From Lewinellaceae bacterium (GTDB taxonomy: Bacteria > Bacteroidota > Bacteroidia > Chitinophagales > Saprospiraceae): a stretch of 64,000 nucleotides of DNA. The position numbers and the translations under genes were made by a program. Below the pieces are notes generated by a model. The model made no database searches and had not been told where the DNA came from. It was given only the letters and a program-made list of their open reading frames with translations. Location: positions 310,001-374,000 of the forward strand of contig JACJXZ010000002.1 of NCBI GenBank assembly GCA_020636375.1, read 5' to 3'. Numbering within the stretch: the first letter of the stretch is position 1; each line of letters begins with the position of its first letter. Of this stretch, positions 54,493 to 63,278 are shown piece by piece.

Positions 54493-55361
54493 AAATGCTT
54501 TTCCCCTTTTTGACGCTGCTTTGCAGCGCCATCAGCCTGCTTTCGCAGCCGGCAGGTTTCGCCGATCCCGATTCCATCCTGGCCGGCGGCCGCCCCTTGC
54601 CCAGGGTCCTGCTCGTGGGCACCTGGCACTTCGACTATCCAGGGCTGGATGCGCACGTCACCAGCGAAGAACACAAAATGAACATCTTCTCTGAAAAAAG
54701 GCAGAGGGAACTGGCGGAATTACTGGATTATATCGCCCGCTTCCAGCCCAACAAGATCGCCGTGGAAGGGGGGCGCAACAGCGGCTACCTCATCCGCCGC
54801 TACGAACGCTGGCAGGACGGCACACAGCCCCTGGGCGCCTCCGAGATCGACCAGATAGCCATACGGCTGATGGACAGGTTCGGGCTGGACACCCTCTATG
54901 GTGTGGACGACTGGAGCCTGATCAATGAATATAGCAGCCAGCGGGACACGGCCCAGCCTCCCAGCTATATCGATTCCCTTTGGCTGGGTTTCACCTTCGA
55001 TGGGCAGGATGAGGCCTCCCTGCGATACAAGGCCTTTTACCAGTATAAAGACAGCATGACGGTCGAGCATTCCCTGCTGGAAAATTTCCTTTACATCAAT
55101 TCCGACAAGGTGCTGGAGCGCGGCTTCGGCGCTTACCTGGCCGGCCACTTCAAATCCGATGGCCAGCGCGGCCCGGACATGCTCTCCATCTTCTGGTTCA
55201 ACCGCAACCTGCGCATCTTCCGCAACCTGCAGCGCATCACCACCGGCCCGGAAGACCGCATAATGGTGTTGTTCGGCGCCGGCCACATCCAGATCCTGAA
55301 ATGGCTGTTTGAATGTTCGCCGGAGTATGAGCTGGTGGAGTTCGGGAGCTTAAAGCCCTAA
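54489..55361 (+). CDS. DUF5694 family protein, TraB-like
   Basis: 290 aa with a signal peptide (FLTLLCSAISLLSQ). DUF5694 landmarks: VLLVGTWHFDYPGLDAH, QPNKIAVEGGR and the near-C-terminal RIMVLFGAGHIQILKWL. The GTWHF / GAGH pair corresponds to the catalytic or metal positions of TraB/Tiki-like hydrolases. Translationally coupled to the preceding TraB/EreA-like gene by a 4-bp overlap. Its TAA at 55359-55361 touches the edge of a 162-bp palindrome. Confidence 0.78.
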   Translation: MKMLFPFLTLLCSAISLLSQPAGFADPDSILAGGRPLPRVLLVGTWHFDYPGLDAHVTSEEHKMNIFSEKRQRELAELLDYIARFQPNKIAVEGGRNSGYLIRRYERWQDGTQPLGASEIDQIAIRLMDRFGLDTLYGVDDWSLINEYSSQRDTAQPPSYIDSLWLGFTFDGQDEASLRYKAFYQYKDSMTVEHSLLENFLYINSDKVLERGFGAYLAGHFKSDGQRGPDMLSIFWFNRNLRIFRNLQRITTGPEDRIMVLFGAGHIQILKWLFECSPEYELVEFGSLKP

Positions 55362-55522
55362 GGGCTTAGAAGAAAATAAGTGTTTCAAATTTGGGTGAGG
55401 ATTTTTCCTTCCAGGCGAGGCGGCAAATCAGGAGCATAGCCTAGCTACGTGACTGATTTGCCAACGAAGCATGGGAGGAAAAAGACCAGCCAAAATGTAA
55501 CAGTTATTTTCTTCTAAGCCCT
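55361..55522. terminator. 162-bp palindrome between convergent genes
   Basis: AGGGCTTAGAAGAAAATAA (55361-55379) and its perfect complement (55504-55522) form a 19-bp base stem. The arms continue imperfectly to a centre near 55441. The stop codons of both convergent genes lie at its edges (TAA 55359-55361, TAG 55521-55523), so it may terminate both transcripts. Confidence 0.85.
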
Positions 55523-57581
55523 AATCCTCAAACTCCTCCAGGTACTCCAGCGCCTGTTTGTACACATTCTTTCCCGTATACCCCAGCTTCTCATCCAGCA
55601 CCGTATAGGGCGCCGAGTGGCCGAAGTGCGTCAGCCCCACCACCTTGCCCAGGGGGCCGGCCAGGCCCTGGAGGGTAGAGGGCAGCCCGGCGGTCAGGCC
55701 CAGGGTGGGCACGTCGGGCGGCAGCACGTCCCACTGGTAAGCCAGCGGCTGGTTGCGAAACAGGCCTTCGGAGGGGGCGGAAACGACGCGCACCTTCAGC
55801 TTTTTCTTCCCGCGCAGCAGCTCAGCCCCTTCGGTCAGGGTGGCCACTTCGGATCCGTTGCCCACCAGGATGATGTCGGGCTGCCCTCCTTTAACCTCCT
55901 GGACGACGTAGGCGCCTTTGCGGGCCTCCTGCGCGTCCTGGTAGCGCGTAGATCCCGGCCTGGCGGGCAGGCTGGGGATGTTCTGGCGGGAGAGGATCAG
56001 CCCGCTGGGGCCGTGCGTATTCTCCAGGGCCATCTGCCAGCAGGCGGTCGTTTCGTCGACATCGGCGGGGCGGAGGGCCAGGAAGCTGTTGCGGCCGGCG
56101 TGCGTCTGCAGTTGCTCCAGCAGGCGGATTTGCGCTTCCTGCTCGACGGGTTGGTGGGTGGGGCCGTCCTCGCCCACCCGGAAGGCGTCGTGCGTCCAGA
56201 TGAAGATCACAGGCTGCTCCATCAGGGCCGCCAGGCGGATGGCCGGCTTCTGGAAATCGGAAAAGACGAAGAAGGTGGCGCAAACCGGGATCACGCCCCC
56301 GTGCAGGGCCATGCCGGTGGCCAGGGCGGCCATGGTCAGCTCGGAGACGCCGGCCTGCAGGAAGGCGCCGCTGAAGTCGTTCCGGGTGAAGGACGTCGTC
56401 TTCTTCAGGAAGGCGTCCGTTTTGTCGCTGTTGGACAGGTCGGCCGAGGCGACGATCATATTGTCGAGGTGGTCGGCCAGGTAGGACAGCACCGCGCCCG
56501 AAGCGTTGCGGGTGGCGCTGCCGGCTTTCTGTTCGATGCTGCTGAAATCGAGTTCGGGCAGCTGGCGTTCCAGGAAGCCCTGCAGCCGGGCCGCAGGCGC
56601 CGGGTTCTCTTTTTGCCATTCGGCAAAGCGGCTGCGGCGACGGCTGGCCGCCTCGTGTTTGTCTTTTCTGACTTTGGCGTAATACTCGGCCACGTCCGGA
56701 AATACCTGGAAGGGGTTGTCCGGGTCGCCGCCGAGGTTGCGTATCGTTTTTTCAAAAGAAGCGCCCGCCTTGCTCAGCGGCTGGCCGTGGGTTTCCACTT
56801 CCCGTTCAAAGGATTCGCCATCTTCCGTTACGGCGCCTTTGCCCATGATGGTCTTCCCGATGATGAGCGACGGCTTCCCCGTTTCGGCAACTGCCGCCCG
56901 CAGGGCCTGGCGGATGGCGTCCTGGTCGTTGCCTTCGATGGTTTGCACGTGCCAGCCCCAGGCCTCGTACTTCTTGGCCGTGTCTTCATCCATCACGGCC
57001 GACACTTCGGACGACAGCTGAATATCGTTGGCGTCGTAGAACATAATGACGTTGCCCAGGCCGAGGAAGCCGGCGGTGCGGCCTGCCCCCTGGGAGATCT
57101 CCTCCTGGATGCCGCCGTCGGAAATGTAGATGAACGTCTTGTGCTCCGTTACTTCCCCGAAGCGGGCCGACAGGAAGCGCTCGGCGATGGCGCCGCCGAT
57201 GCCGAAGGTGTGGCCCTGCCCCAGCGGCCCGGAGGTGTTCTCCACGCCCCGGGAAACGTCGATCTCCGGGTGGCCGGGCGTCGGGCTGCCCCATTGCCGG
57301 AAGTCCATCAGTTCTTCCGTGCTGTAAAAACCGAAGAGGTGCAGGATGGAATAGAGCATGGGGGACATGTGGCCAGGGTCCAGGAAAAAGCGGTCCCGAA
57401 ACGGCCACTGTGGGTCTTCGGGGTCGAAATTCAGAAATTCCGTGAACAGGACGTGGATGTAATCGGCGCCGCCCATTGCGCCGCCGGGATGGCCCGAATT
57501 GGCACGCTCCGGCATGGCGGCGGAAAGCGCCCGGATGTTGTCGGCTGCCCGCCGGGCAATCGAAGTGTCTGTTGATATCAT
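55521..57581 (-). CDS. tkt: Transketolase
   Basis: 686 aa, full length in one chain. ThDP-dependent: MPERANSGHPGGAMGGADYIHVLF at the N-terminus, ThDP motif GDG-like ISDGGIQEEISQGAGRTAGF with NDIQ, PYR-domain GVSELTMAALATGMALHGG, and THDAFRVGEDGPTHQPVEQ. It moves two-carbon units in the pentose phosphate pathway. Start at ATG 57581. The protein C-terminal domain is complete (VGLTHFGHSAPYTVLDEKLG). Confidence 0.95.
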   Translation of the reverse strand: MISTDTSIARRAADNIRALSAAMPERANSGHPGGAMGGADYIHVLFTEFLNFDPEDPQWPFRDRFFLDPGHMSPMLYSILHLFGFYSTEELMDFRQWGSPTPGHPEIDVSRGVENTSGPLGQGHTFGIGGAIAERFLSARFGEVTEHKTFIYISDGGIQEEISQGAGRTAGFLGLGNVIMFYDANDIQLSSEVSAVMDEDTAKKYEAWGWHVQTIEGNDQDAIRQALRAAVAETGKPSLIIGKTIMGKGAVTEDGESFEREVETHGQPLSKAGASFEKTIRNLGGDPDNPFQVFPDVAEYYAKVRKDKHEAASRRRSRFAEWQKENPAPAARLQGFLERQLPELDFSSIEQKAGSATRNASGAVLSYLADHLDNMIVASADLSNSDKTDAFLKKTTSFTRNDFSGAFLQAGVSELTMAALATGMALHGGVIPVCATFFVFSDFQKPAIRLAALMEQPVIFIWTHDAFRVGEDGPTHQPVEQEAQIRLLEQLQTHAGRNSFLALRPADVDETTACWQMALENTHGPSGLILSRQNIPSLPARPGSTRYQDAQEARKGAYVVQEVKGGQPDIILVGNGSEVATLTEGAELLRGKKKLKVRVVSAPSEGLFRNQPLAYQWDVLPPDVPTLGLTAGLPSTLQGLAGPLGKVVGLTHFGHSAPYTVLDEKLGYTGKNVYKQALEYLEEFED

Positions 57582-57865
57582 GGATCAGTTTTTTCGGTTT
57601 TTTTTTGAGTAACGGTCGACAGAGGGGCCAGGTTCTCTGGCTCAAAGCCGTTCCCGGAGTTCACCACAAAAAAAAGACTTTTATCGAAGCCGTACGAAAA
57701 AATGAGGGCGGCAAATACGGCCGCCGGCAAAAAAAGCACGCCGGCAAGCCACCGGGCCCGCCCTTTGACCTCCGTTCCTTCCCCCGGGATAAAAAAAATT
57801 GCCCGTTTTGTTGTTTTTAAAACGAATTGTGTTTAACATTACATCGGAAAACAAAAAATTCGAAA
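57582..57865. other. Divergent intergenic region
   Basis: About 285 bp between tkt and the UmuD-like gene. Homopolymer A and T runs are present; GTGTTTAACATTACATC precedes the UmuD-like start. No SOS box could be recognised and no gene was seen. Confidence 0.4.
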
Positions 57866-58300
57866 ATGGCAAACACATTTGTTTTCGAAGAATTTCAGAC
57901 CGTCCCCGTGGTTAGCCTTAGCGACATGAATCCTTATATGCAAACCACCGAAGACAGCCGGCAGGCCTTTCCCATACCGGGGGAGGATTTTACGTTCATG
58001 CGCCTGGACCTCAGCCGGGCCGTCATCCGCAACCCGGCGCAGACCTTCTTCATCCAACTGACCGAAGGCCACCTGGCGGCTGCGGGGTACCTCCCGGGAT
58101 GCATCGCCCTGGTCGACCGCCAGGCCAGCCCCCGGGAAAAAGACGTCATTATTGCCTATCTTGAAGGAGAATTTACCATCCGCCGGCTGAAGATCATCGA
58201 CGACATGCCCGCCCTGGAATCGGATGAGGGCAGTATTGGGATCGAACCGGATATGGAGTTCAGCGTCTGGGGGGTGGTGAAGGATGTGCTGCATCTTTGA
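57866..58300 (+). CDS. UmuD/S24-like fold protein lacking catalytic residues
   Basis: 144 aa from ATG 57866. Residues 34-110 align without gaps to UmuD-type S24 peptidases: FPIPGEDFTFMRLDLSRAVI corresponds to the FPSPAxDYxExxIDLN segment. In the catalytic stretch UmuD reads GDSMI whereas here the text is EGHLA (His69 in place of the Ser), and the Lys of EFTVKKL is replaced by Arg106 in EFTIRRL. The Ala/Cys-Gly cleavage site is also absent. It is predicted to be non-cleavable and proteolytically inactive. No umuC neighbour is present. The assignment rests on eye alignment. Confidence 0.6.
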   Translation: MANTFVFEEFQTVPVVSLSDMNPYMQTTEDSRQAFPIPGEDFTFMRLDLSRAVIRNPAQTFFIQLTEGHLAAAGYLPGCIALVDRQASPREKDVIIAYLEGEFTIRRLKIIDDMPALESDEGSIGIEPDMEFSVWGVVKDVLHL

Positions 58301-58335
58301 CGGAAGTGTTCTTAAACCTTAAACCTCAAACCATC

Positions 58336-58719
58336 ATGGACAAAAACGTAGTAGGCTGGTTCGAAATCCCTGCCAGCGACATGGAAAGGGCCATCAGGTT
58401 TTACGAAGCCGTATTCGGCCACAAACTGGAACGCCATCAGATGGGGCCGCTGGACATGGCCTGGTTCCCATCCAAAGAGGATGGCATGGGCACTGCCGGC
58501 GCCCTGGTTCACCATGCTGAGGCTTATAAACCCTCCATGGACGGCACGCTGGTTTATTTTACCGCTCCGTCGGGAGACCTGAGCAACGAGCTGGCCCGCG
58601 TGGAACCCAACGGCGGCAAAGTCCTGGTGCCCAGGACGCAGATTTCGGAAGATTACGGATTCATGGCCGTCATCCGGGATACGGAGGGCAACCGGGTAGC
58701 GCTGCATTCGAGGGAGTGA
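58336..58719 (+). CDS. VOC (glyoxalase/bleomycin-resistance fold) protein
   Basis: 127 aa from ATG 58336. Starts MDKNVVGWFEIPASDMERAIRFYEAVFG, the usual VOC opening, and ends DYGFMAVIRDTEGNRVALHSRE with the metal-ligand Glu. Members bind a metal and act as lyases, isomerases or binding proteins; substrate unknown. It lies 35 bp after the UmuD-like gene and may be co-transcribed with it. Confidence 0.87.
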   Translation: MDKNVVGWFEIPASDMERAIRFYEAVFGHKLERHQMGPLDMAWFPSKEDGMGTAGALVHHAEAYKPSMDGTLVYFTAPSGDLSNELARVEPNGGKVLVPRTQISEDYGFMAVIRDTEGNRVALHSRE

Positions 58720-58788
58720 AGGAATAACTGAGTGGATGTGACCCGGCCGGGGCCAGAGGATTGGGAGTGCAGGGCATAGCCCTAATCA

Positions 58789-58838
58789 TTCCATCATTCC
58801 TTCATTCCTTCCTTCATTCCTTCCTTCCTTTCCACGCA
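58789..58838. repeat. CATTCCTT simple repeat
   Basis: CATTCCTTCATTCCTTCCTT units. On the minus strand this is GGAATGAAGGAATGA, akin to the GAGTGAAT arrays. It contains the stop of the membrane-protein gene that ends at 58814. Confidence 0.85.
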
Positions 58839-59377
58839 CGCCAAACGATGAGCGGGCAGAAGGCGGCACCCAGCAGGAAACCTGCTTTTTGCCCCAGGAT
58901 GGTGCCTGCGACCCAGCGGTCGTGCCAGTCGGCGGAAGAAAGGGCAGAGGGCAAAAAAGAGATAGCCGACAAAGCCGCGGGGCTTTCCGGCGGTTGGTAC
59001 AGGAGGCCTGCCGCCAGCCCGCCGAAGGCCCAGCCGAAGAGGACGAAAAGCACGATTTTGGCCAATTGCCGGAAGGCGAAGGAAAAAGTGCAGCGAAACT
59101 GCGTCGCCCACCCACATACGACGGCAAAGAAGCCAGCGAAGGCGAAGCCGTAGGCCAGGCCGCCGAGCCCTCCCTGAATGAGGCTTGCCGGGCGGGCTTC
59201 TTCCGGGTTCCACCCCATGGTTTCCTGGAAATACTCCGGGCTCAGCCAGGCGTTGAACCATGCCGCCAGGACGCCCAGGGAAGCGCCCAGGAACAGGCTG
59301 CACAAGGCGATACCCAGCAGAACATCGAAGTTTTTCGGAGGCGGGCCGTTCGATTCTATGTTATCAAGAACCTGCAC
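58814..59377 (-). CDS. Integral membrane protein of unknown function
   Basis: 187 aa with about four hydrophobic helices (residues about 20-45, 65-90, 105-130 and 155-178). No family recognised. Its start overlaps the end of the terC-like gene by 14 bp, so the two are one transcription unit. Its C-terminal GRKE and TGA stop are formed by the simple repeat, so the last residues may not be ancestral. Confidence 0.65.
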   Translation of the reverse strand: MQVLDNIESNGPPPKNFDVLLGIALCSLFLGASLGVLAAWFNAWLSPEYFQETMGWNPEEARPASLIQGGLGGLAYGFAFAGFFAVVCGWATQFRCTFSFAFRQLAKIVLFVLFGWAFGGLAAGLLYQPPESPAALSAISFLPSALSSADWHDRWVAGTILGQKAGFLLGAAFCPLIVWRAWKGRKE

Positions 59378-60419
59378 GCATCTTTGATTTTCCTGATTTT
59401 GGGCTGCCCTCCCCGGTGGGTGGCGCCCCGTTTTCCTGGTCTTTCGCTTCCGGGCCGGCCGGCTCTTCCCCGGGCGGAATGCGCTCCTGCCGGCGCCGGG
59501 CCCGCACCGAGGCCAGCACCCCCACGCTCAGCGACAGAGCGATGACGGCCAGAGACAACCACTCCGGAATCTCGACGTGGTGGACCAGCAGCATCTTCAC
59601 GCCGACGTAAGCCAGGATGAAGACCAGGGCGTGCTGTAAATAACGAAACTTATCGATAACAGAAGCCAGGACAAAATAGAGGGACCGCAGGCCCAGGATG
59701 GCAAATATGTTGGACGTGAAGACCAGGAATGGGTCGGTCGTGATGGCAAAGATGGCGGGAATGCTGTCAAAGGCGAACATCACGTCGGTGGTTTCCACCA
59801 CCAGCAGGGCGATAAAAAGGGGCGTAGCGGCAAGTATATGCCGGCGGCGCACAAAGAAGCGCTCGCCTTCGAAGTTTTTGGTCACGGGGAAAAACCGCTT
59901 CACCCATTTGATCACCGGATTTTTATTGGGATGCACCCCCTCGTCGGCAGTCCACATCTTGTAGGCGGAATAAAGCAGGAAAACGCCAAAGACGTAAGTC
60001 AGCCAGGCGAATTTTTTGATGAGCACCACGCCCAGGCCGATCATGAGGCCCCGGAAGAAAAGAGCGCCGAGAATACCCCAGAAAAGAACCCGGTGCTGGT
60101 ACTGCCGGGGCACCTTAAAGTAGGCGAAGATCATCGCGATGACAAAGATATTGTCCATGCTTAGCGACTGCTCCACCAGGTAGCCGGTCAGGTATTTCAA
60201 CACGGCCGCCTGGCCGCTGAGCTCGTCGGCATTCGGCACCCAGTTGTCCCGGTAGGCAAAAAAAACGAAGAAGCTGAATATCAGGGACAGGGTGACCCAC
60301 AGTGCCGTCCAGCCCATCGCTTCCCGGGTGGTTATGGCATGCGGCGTCTTGTTAAAAACCCCCAGGTCGAGAGCAAGCAAAATAAAAACCAGAACGAAAA
60401 ATCCAATCCAAATCGCCAT
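59364..60419 (-). CDS. TerC family integral membrane protein
   Basis: 351 aa from ATG 60419. TerC motifs: LALDLGVFNK in helix 1, LVEQSLSMDNIFVI in helix 3, RGLMIGLG, and LVVETTDVMFAFDSIPAIFAIT with conserved acidic residues in the membrane. The C-terminal tail is soluble and Pro/Gly/Glu-rich. TerC/Alx proteins are implicated in tellurite resistance and manganese export or metal homeostasis at the membrane. An upstream ATG at 60464 adds 15 residues and is less typical. Confidence 0.9.
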   Translation of the reverse strand: MAIWIGFFVLVFILLALDLGVFNKTPHAITTREAMGWTALWVTLSLIFSFFVFFAYRDNWVPNADELSGQAAVLKYLTGYLVEQSLSMDNIFVIAMIFAYFKVPRQYQHRVLFWGILGALFFRGLMIGLGVVLIKKFAWLTYVFGVFLLYSAYKMWTADEGVHPNKNPVIKWVKRFFPVTKNFEGERFFVRRRHILAATPLFIALLVVETTDVMFAFDSIPAIFAITTDPFLVFTSNIFAILGLRSLYFVLASVIDKFRYLQHALVFILAYVGVKMLLVHHVEIPEWLSLAVIALSLSVGVLASVRARRRQERIPPGEEPAGPEAKDQENGAPPTGEGSPKSGKSKMRAGS

Positions 60420-60671
60420 TCTACTCTTTTTTACTACTGTGCCTTTAGACTCCAAAGGCTGCACAAAGCCACTATTTCAGGGCGGCAATGCGACAGGAAC
60501 TCCCCTGTTGCTGGCTTTTCGCCACTGACGGCCGGCCGGCAGGGCTCAACCGGCTTTTCTCCTCTTAAGATACGTTGAACTCTTCCCGTTTGTTCTCATT
60601 TGAGTAAACGCAGTGTCATAATTGAGGCAAGGATAACAAAGATGAGAAGAAATAACGGCATTTTCATGCCG
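60420..60671. other. Intergenic region with a possible tiny membrane peptide
   Basis: 250 bp between the TerC gene and a large protein gene. On the minus strand 60596-60667 could encode MKMPLFLLIFVILASIMTLR plus three residues, a 23-aa hydrophobic peptide that starts 5 nt after the large gene's stop. No ribosome-binding evidence was found. Confidence 0.25.
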
Positions 60672-63218
60672 TCAGAACAAACGATAGGCGTAAACCGTGG
60701 CGCCGTATCCGGTGACGGCCATCTGCCCGCCCTCCGGCTGTGGCGCCAGGACGAACGGCACATCGCCCGCCAGCGGGAAACCGGGCAGCATAGCGCCCGT
60801 TTCATCCAACAGGGATACTTTTCGTTCTTTGCGGTGCAGCAAGCCGACGCCTTCCTTTCCGGGCAGAGAAAGGATAAAAGCCGTATCGGCCGCCATATCC
60901 AGGATCTCCGAGAAGTGGGTGACGAACTTCAGGCCGTCGTAGTAGCGGGCCACCAGTTCTTCACCCCGGTAGGCCAGGTAGTCCCGGCGGCCATCTCCGG
61001 CGAGGTTGACGAACAGGAACCGGGTCCCTTCTGCCAGTTCGGGCATCAGCTTGAGGCGAAAGTAATCGCCCTGGAGGTTGACGATATGGCCCATGCCCCG
61101 TTCGTCGCCGAGCGCGATGCGTTCGGCCGGCCCATCGGCCTGAAAGAAGGGCGGCGACTGGAAGTGTGCCCCTGTTTCTACGGGATCGAACCGGTAGCTG
61201 CCGTCGCGGCGAAAAACGTACAAGGTGCCCGCCTCGGTCAGGGCGAGCAGGAAATCCTTGCCCTCCTTCTGGAAATGCACCATCGGCTGCCGAACCAGGC
61301 TGTCGAGGTTTTCCTGCGGGCTCCAGCCCTCCAGGGGCAGGCCCCGGAAATCGTAGCCGTAGGCCTTCCCGTTTTCGCAGCCGATGAAGAAGTGATAGCG
61401 CTGCTGGCCCTCAAAGTCTACGGCCAGCAGAGGGCTGCTGGCCGGCGCCGGCAGGCGGACCGGGAAGTTGGCCGCCGGCTCGCCTCTGGCATTCCAGACA
61501 TGAATCCGGGCCGAAGTGGCAAAGGCCATCCGCGGGCGGCCCTGCCGGGGAGAAGGCAGGTAAGCGACCCCGCCGAGGATGGGGCCCTCCAGCGGCCGTT
61601 TCCAGAGGCGCTCGCCTTTTTCGGAGATGAGATAAAGCGCGTGGGCGGCGTCCTGGATAAGAAACGCCTGCTCTTCGTCACTCAAAGGGAAAAAGCTGAC
61701 GGCCGAGGCGGCCACCGTGTCCAGGTTGGCAATCCAGGCCATGCCCGATGCCGGCTTGGCCTTGCCGTCGCCCTTCGGCAGGACCCGCCCCGAGATCGTC
61801 CCGTCCGGGTTGACCACCACCATCAGGGCGTCAAAAGGGTCGAGGAGGCTGGAGACGGATTCTCTCTGTTGTTCGAGGTAGGCGGGCAGGCGCAGGCGCA
61901 GCAATGTCGTATTGGTATAGGCCCAAACCGTCTGCCGCCCGGGCTGCAGGCTGGCCCACAGCCGCAGGAATGCCTCATCCTGCACCAGGGCCTTGCCGGC
62001 CAGGAGGCTGCTGGCCAGTTGCTCCAGCACGGCCCGGGAAGTGGAGAAGGCCACATATTCGCCCAGGATCGTGAAATAAGGGTTGCCCATCTCAAAGCCC
62101 AGTGGGTGCAGGAGGCTGTCGGCCCGCAGGCGGGTGATCCGGAAAGACTTGAAGTCATAGGACCCCAGCGAACCCAGTTCCCGCGCCAGAGCCTTCATCA
62201 GGGCCTGGGCGTCCGCGTCGGGGCGCACGGAAAGCAACAGGAACTGGTTCTCGGTTTCGCTGCCGGGCAGGGCCATGGAAGCGAAAGCCAGTTCCTGCCC
62301 CGCCCAGGAGGCGATGTACCGGGCGAAGTGTTCGCCGGCGCCGCCCGGCGAAAGGCTGTCCACCGACTTGCGGTAGCACCAGGCCAGGTTGTCGGGCAGG
62401 TAGTTCAGTAGGGCGCCGTCGGACACCTCCCCCGGTTCCTGGCTGGCCGCAAATTTGCGGCCTTCCACGGCGCCGCGGATATCGAGGGTGTCGCCCCTTT
62501 TTTCAAAAGAAAGGTTTACGCCTTCACAGTAATCCTCGAACGCCCTAAGGGCCAGGCCGAGGGGCGGCGCCCAGATGCCGGCCCCCAGGCCCGACAGGTT
62601 GTCGACCCGAAGGTACAGGTGGACGGGGCTGCTTGCCCGGGGGGCTTCCCAGTCGGAAAGGCCTTCCTTGAGCTCGGTAATGCTGGCCTCCACCTGCAGC
62701 GGCAGGCGCCCCAGCAGCAACAGGTTGCGGTATTGGGCAAGGGCCAGCATGGCGCCTTCCGGGGAAGACAGCCGCCAGATGGGCTCTCCGCGAAAAAGGG
62801 TCGCCTCCCGCTGGTATAGAGAAAGCGCCTTGTCCAGCGGGAAAGCAGGCGCTTCAACGGCCAGCGACAAGGCCAGTTGCCCGGCGCCCAGGTTATGGAC
62901 CATCCACTCGGCATCCACGGGGATACCCCCCCCGGCCTGCCGGAAAAACGACTGGAAGGCCGAGTAATCCTGCTCAAGTTCAGGAAATGCCTGAAAAAAT
63001 GACGCTGTTTCTACAGAATCCCTGAAGGAATCCTTAGCTTTATACGCCGGAATGCTGAAAACAGCCGCCGTGGTACCCGGCACAGCATGCGAAGCCCGGT
63101 ACGGGTAACACCACATCCGGTACGTCACTACTCCCAGGATGGTGAGCAGCAAAACGGCGCTGGTGATCCTCCATCGGTATTTTAGCAACAAATTGGACTT
63201 TGATCGCATCATTTCCAT
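60672..63218 (-). CDS. Membrane-anchored protein with C-terminal beta-propeller-like repeats
   Basis: About 848 aa from ATG 63218 (alternatively 63209). One N-terminal membrane helix (ITSAVLLLTILGVVTYRMW) makes it a type II anchored periplasmic protein. The N-terminal half (TTAAVFSIPAYKAKDSFRDSV, LALAQYRNLLLLGRLPLQVE) resembles DUF3352-type text. The C-terminal 350 residues contain repeated beta-blade-like units (HVWNARGEPAANFP, GYDFRGLPLEGWSP, YVFRRDGSYRF, SLLDETGAMLPGFPL) in the manner of PQQ/FG-GAP propellers. Function unknown. Confidence 0.72.
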   Translation of the reverse strand: MEMMRSKSNLLLKYRWRITSAVLLLTILGVVTYRMWCYPYRASHAVPGTTAAVFSIPAYKAKDSFRDSVETASFFQAFPELEQDYSAFQSFFRQAGGGIPVDAEWMVHNLGAGQLALSLAVEAPAFPLDKALSLYQREATLFRGEPIWRLSSPEGAMLALAQYRNLLLLGRLPLQVEASITELKEGLSDWEAPRASSPVHLYLRVDNLSGLGAGIWAPPLGLALRAFEDYCEGVNLSFEKRGDTLDIRGAVEGRKFAASQEPGEVSDGALLNYLPDNLAWCYRKSVDSLSPGGAGEHFARYIASWAGQELAFASMALPGSETENQFLLLSVRPDADAQALMKALARELGSLGSYDFKSFRITRLRADSLLHPLGFEMGNPYFTILGEYVAFSTSRAVLEQLASSLLAGKALVQDEAFLRLWASLQPGRQTVWAYTNTTLLRLRLPAYLEQQRESVSSLLDPFDALMVVVNPDGTISGRVLPKGDGKAKPASGMAWIANLDTVAASAVSFFPLSDEEQAFLIQDAAHALYLISEKGERLWKRPLEGPILGGVAYLPSPRQGRPRMAFATSARIHVWNARGEPAANFPVRLPAPASSPLLAVDFEGQQRYHFFIGCENGKAYGYDFRGLPLEGWSPQENLDSLVRQPMVHFQKEGKDFLLALTEAGTLYVFRRDGSYRFDPVETGAHFQSPPFFQADGPAERIALGDERGMGHIVNLQGDYFRLKLMPELAEGTRFLFVNLAGDGRRDYLAYRGEELVARYYDGLKFVTHFSEILDMAADTAFILSLPGKEGVGLLHRKERKVSLLDETGAMLPGFPLAGDVPFVLAPQPEGGQMAVTGYGATVYAYRLF

Positions 63219-63278
63219 CAATTTGCAGTATAAGCAGTAACGATAATGAAACTCCAAAAAATATAAAAACATACGCTA

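Noticed and set aside
55617..57575. Very long open frame antisense to transketolase
   Set aside because: It is the mirror of a GC-rich, strongly conserved tkt gene. Its text has no recognisable domain and the sense strand explains all conservation. The same applies to antisense frames over 43456-44712 and 60600-62411.
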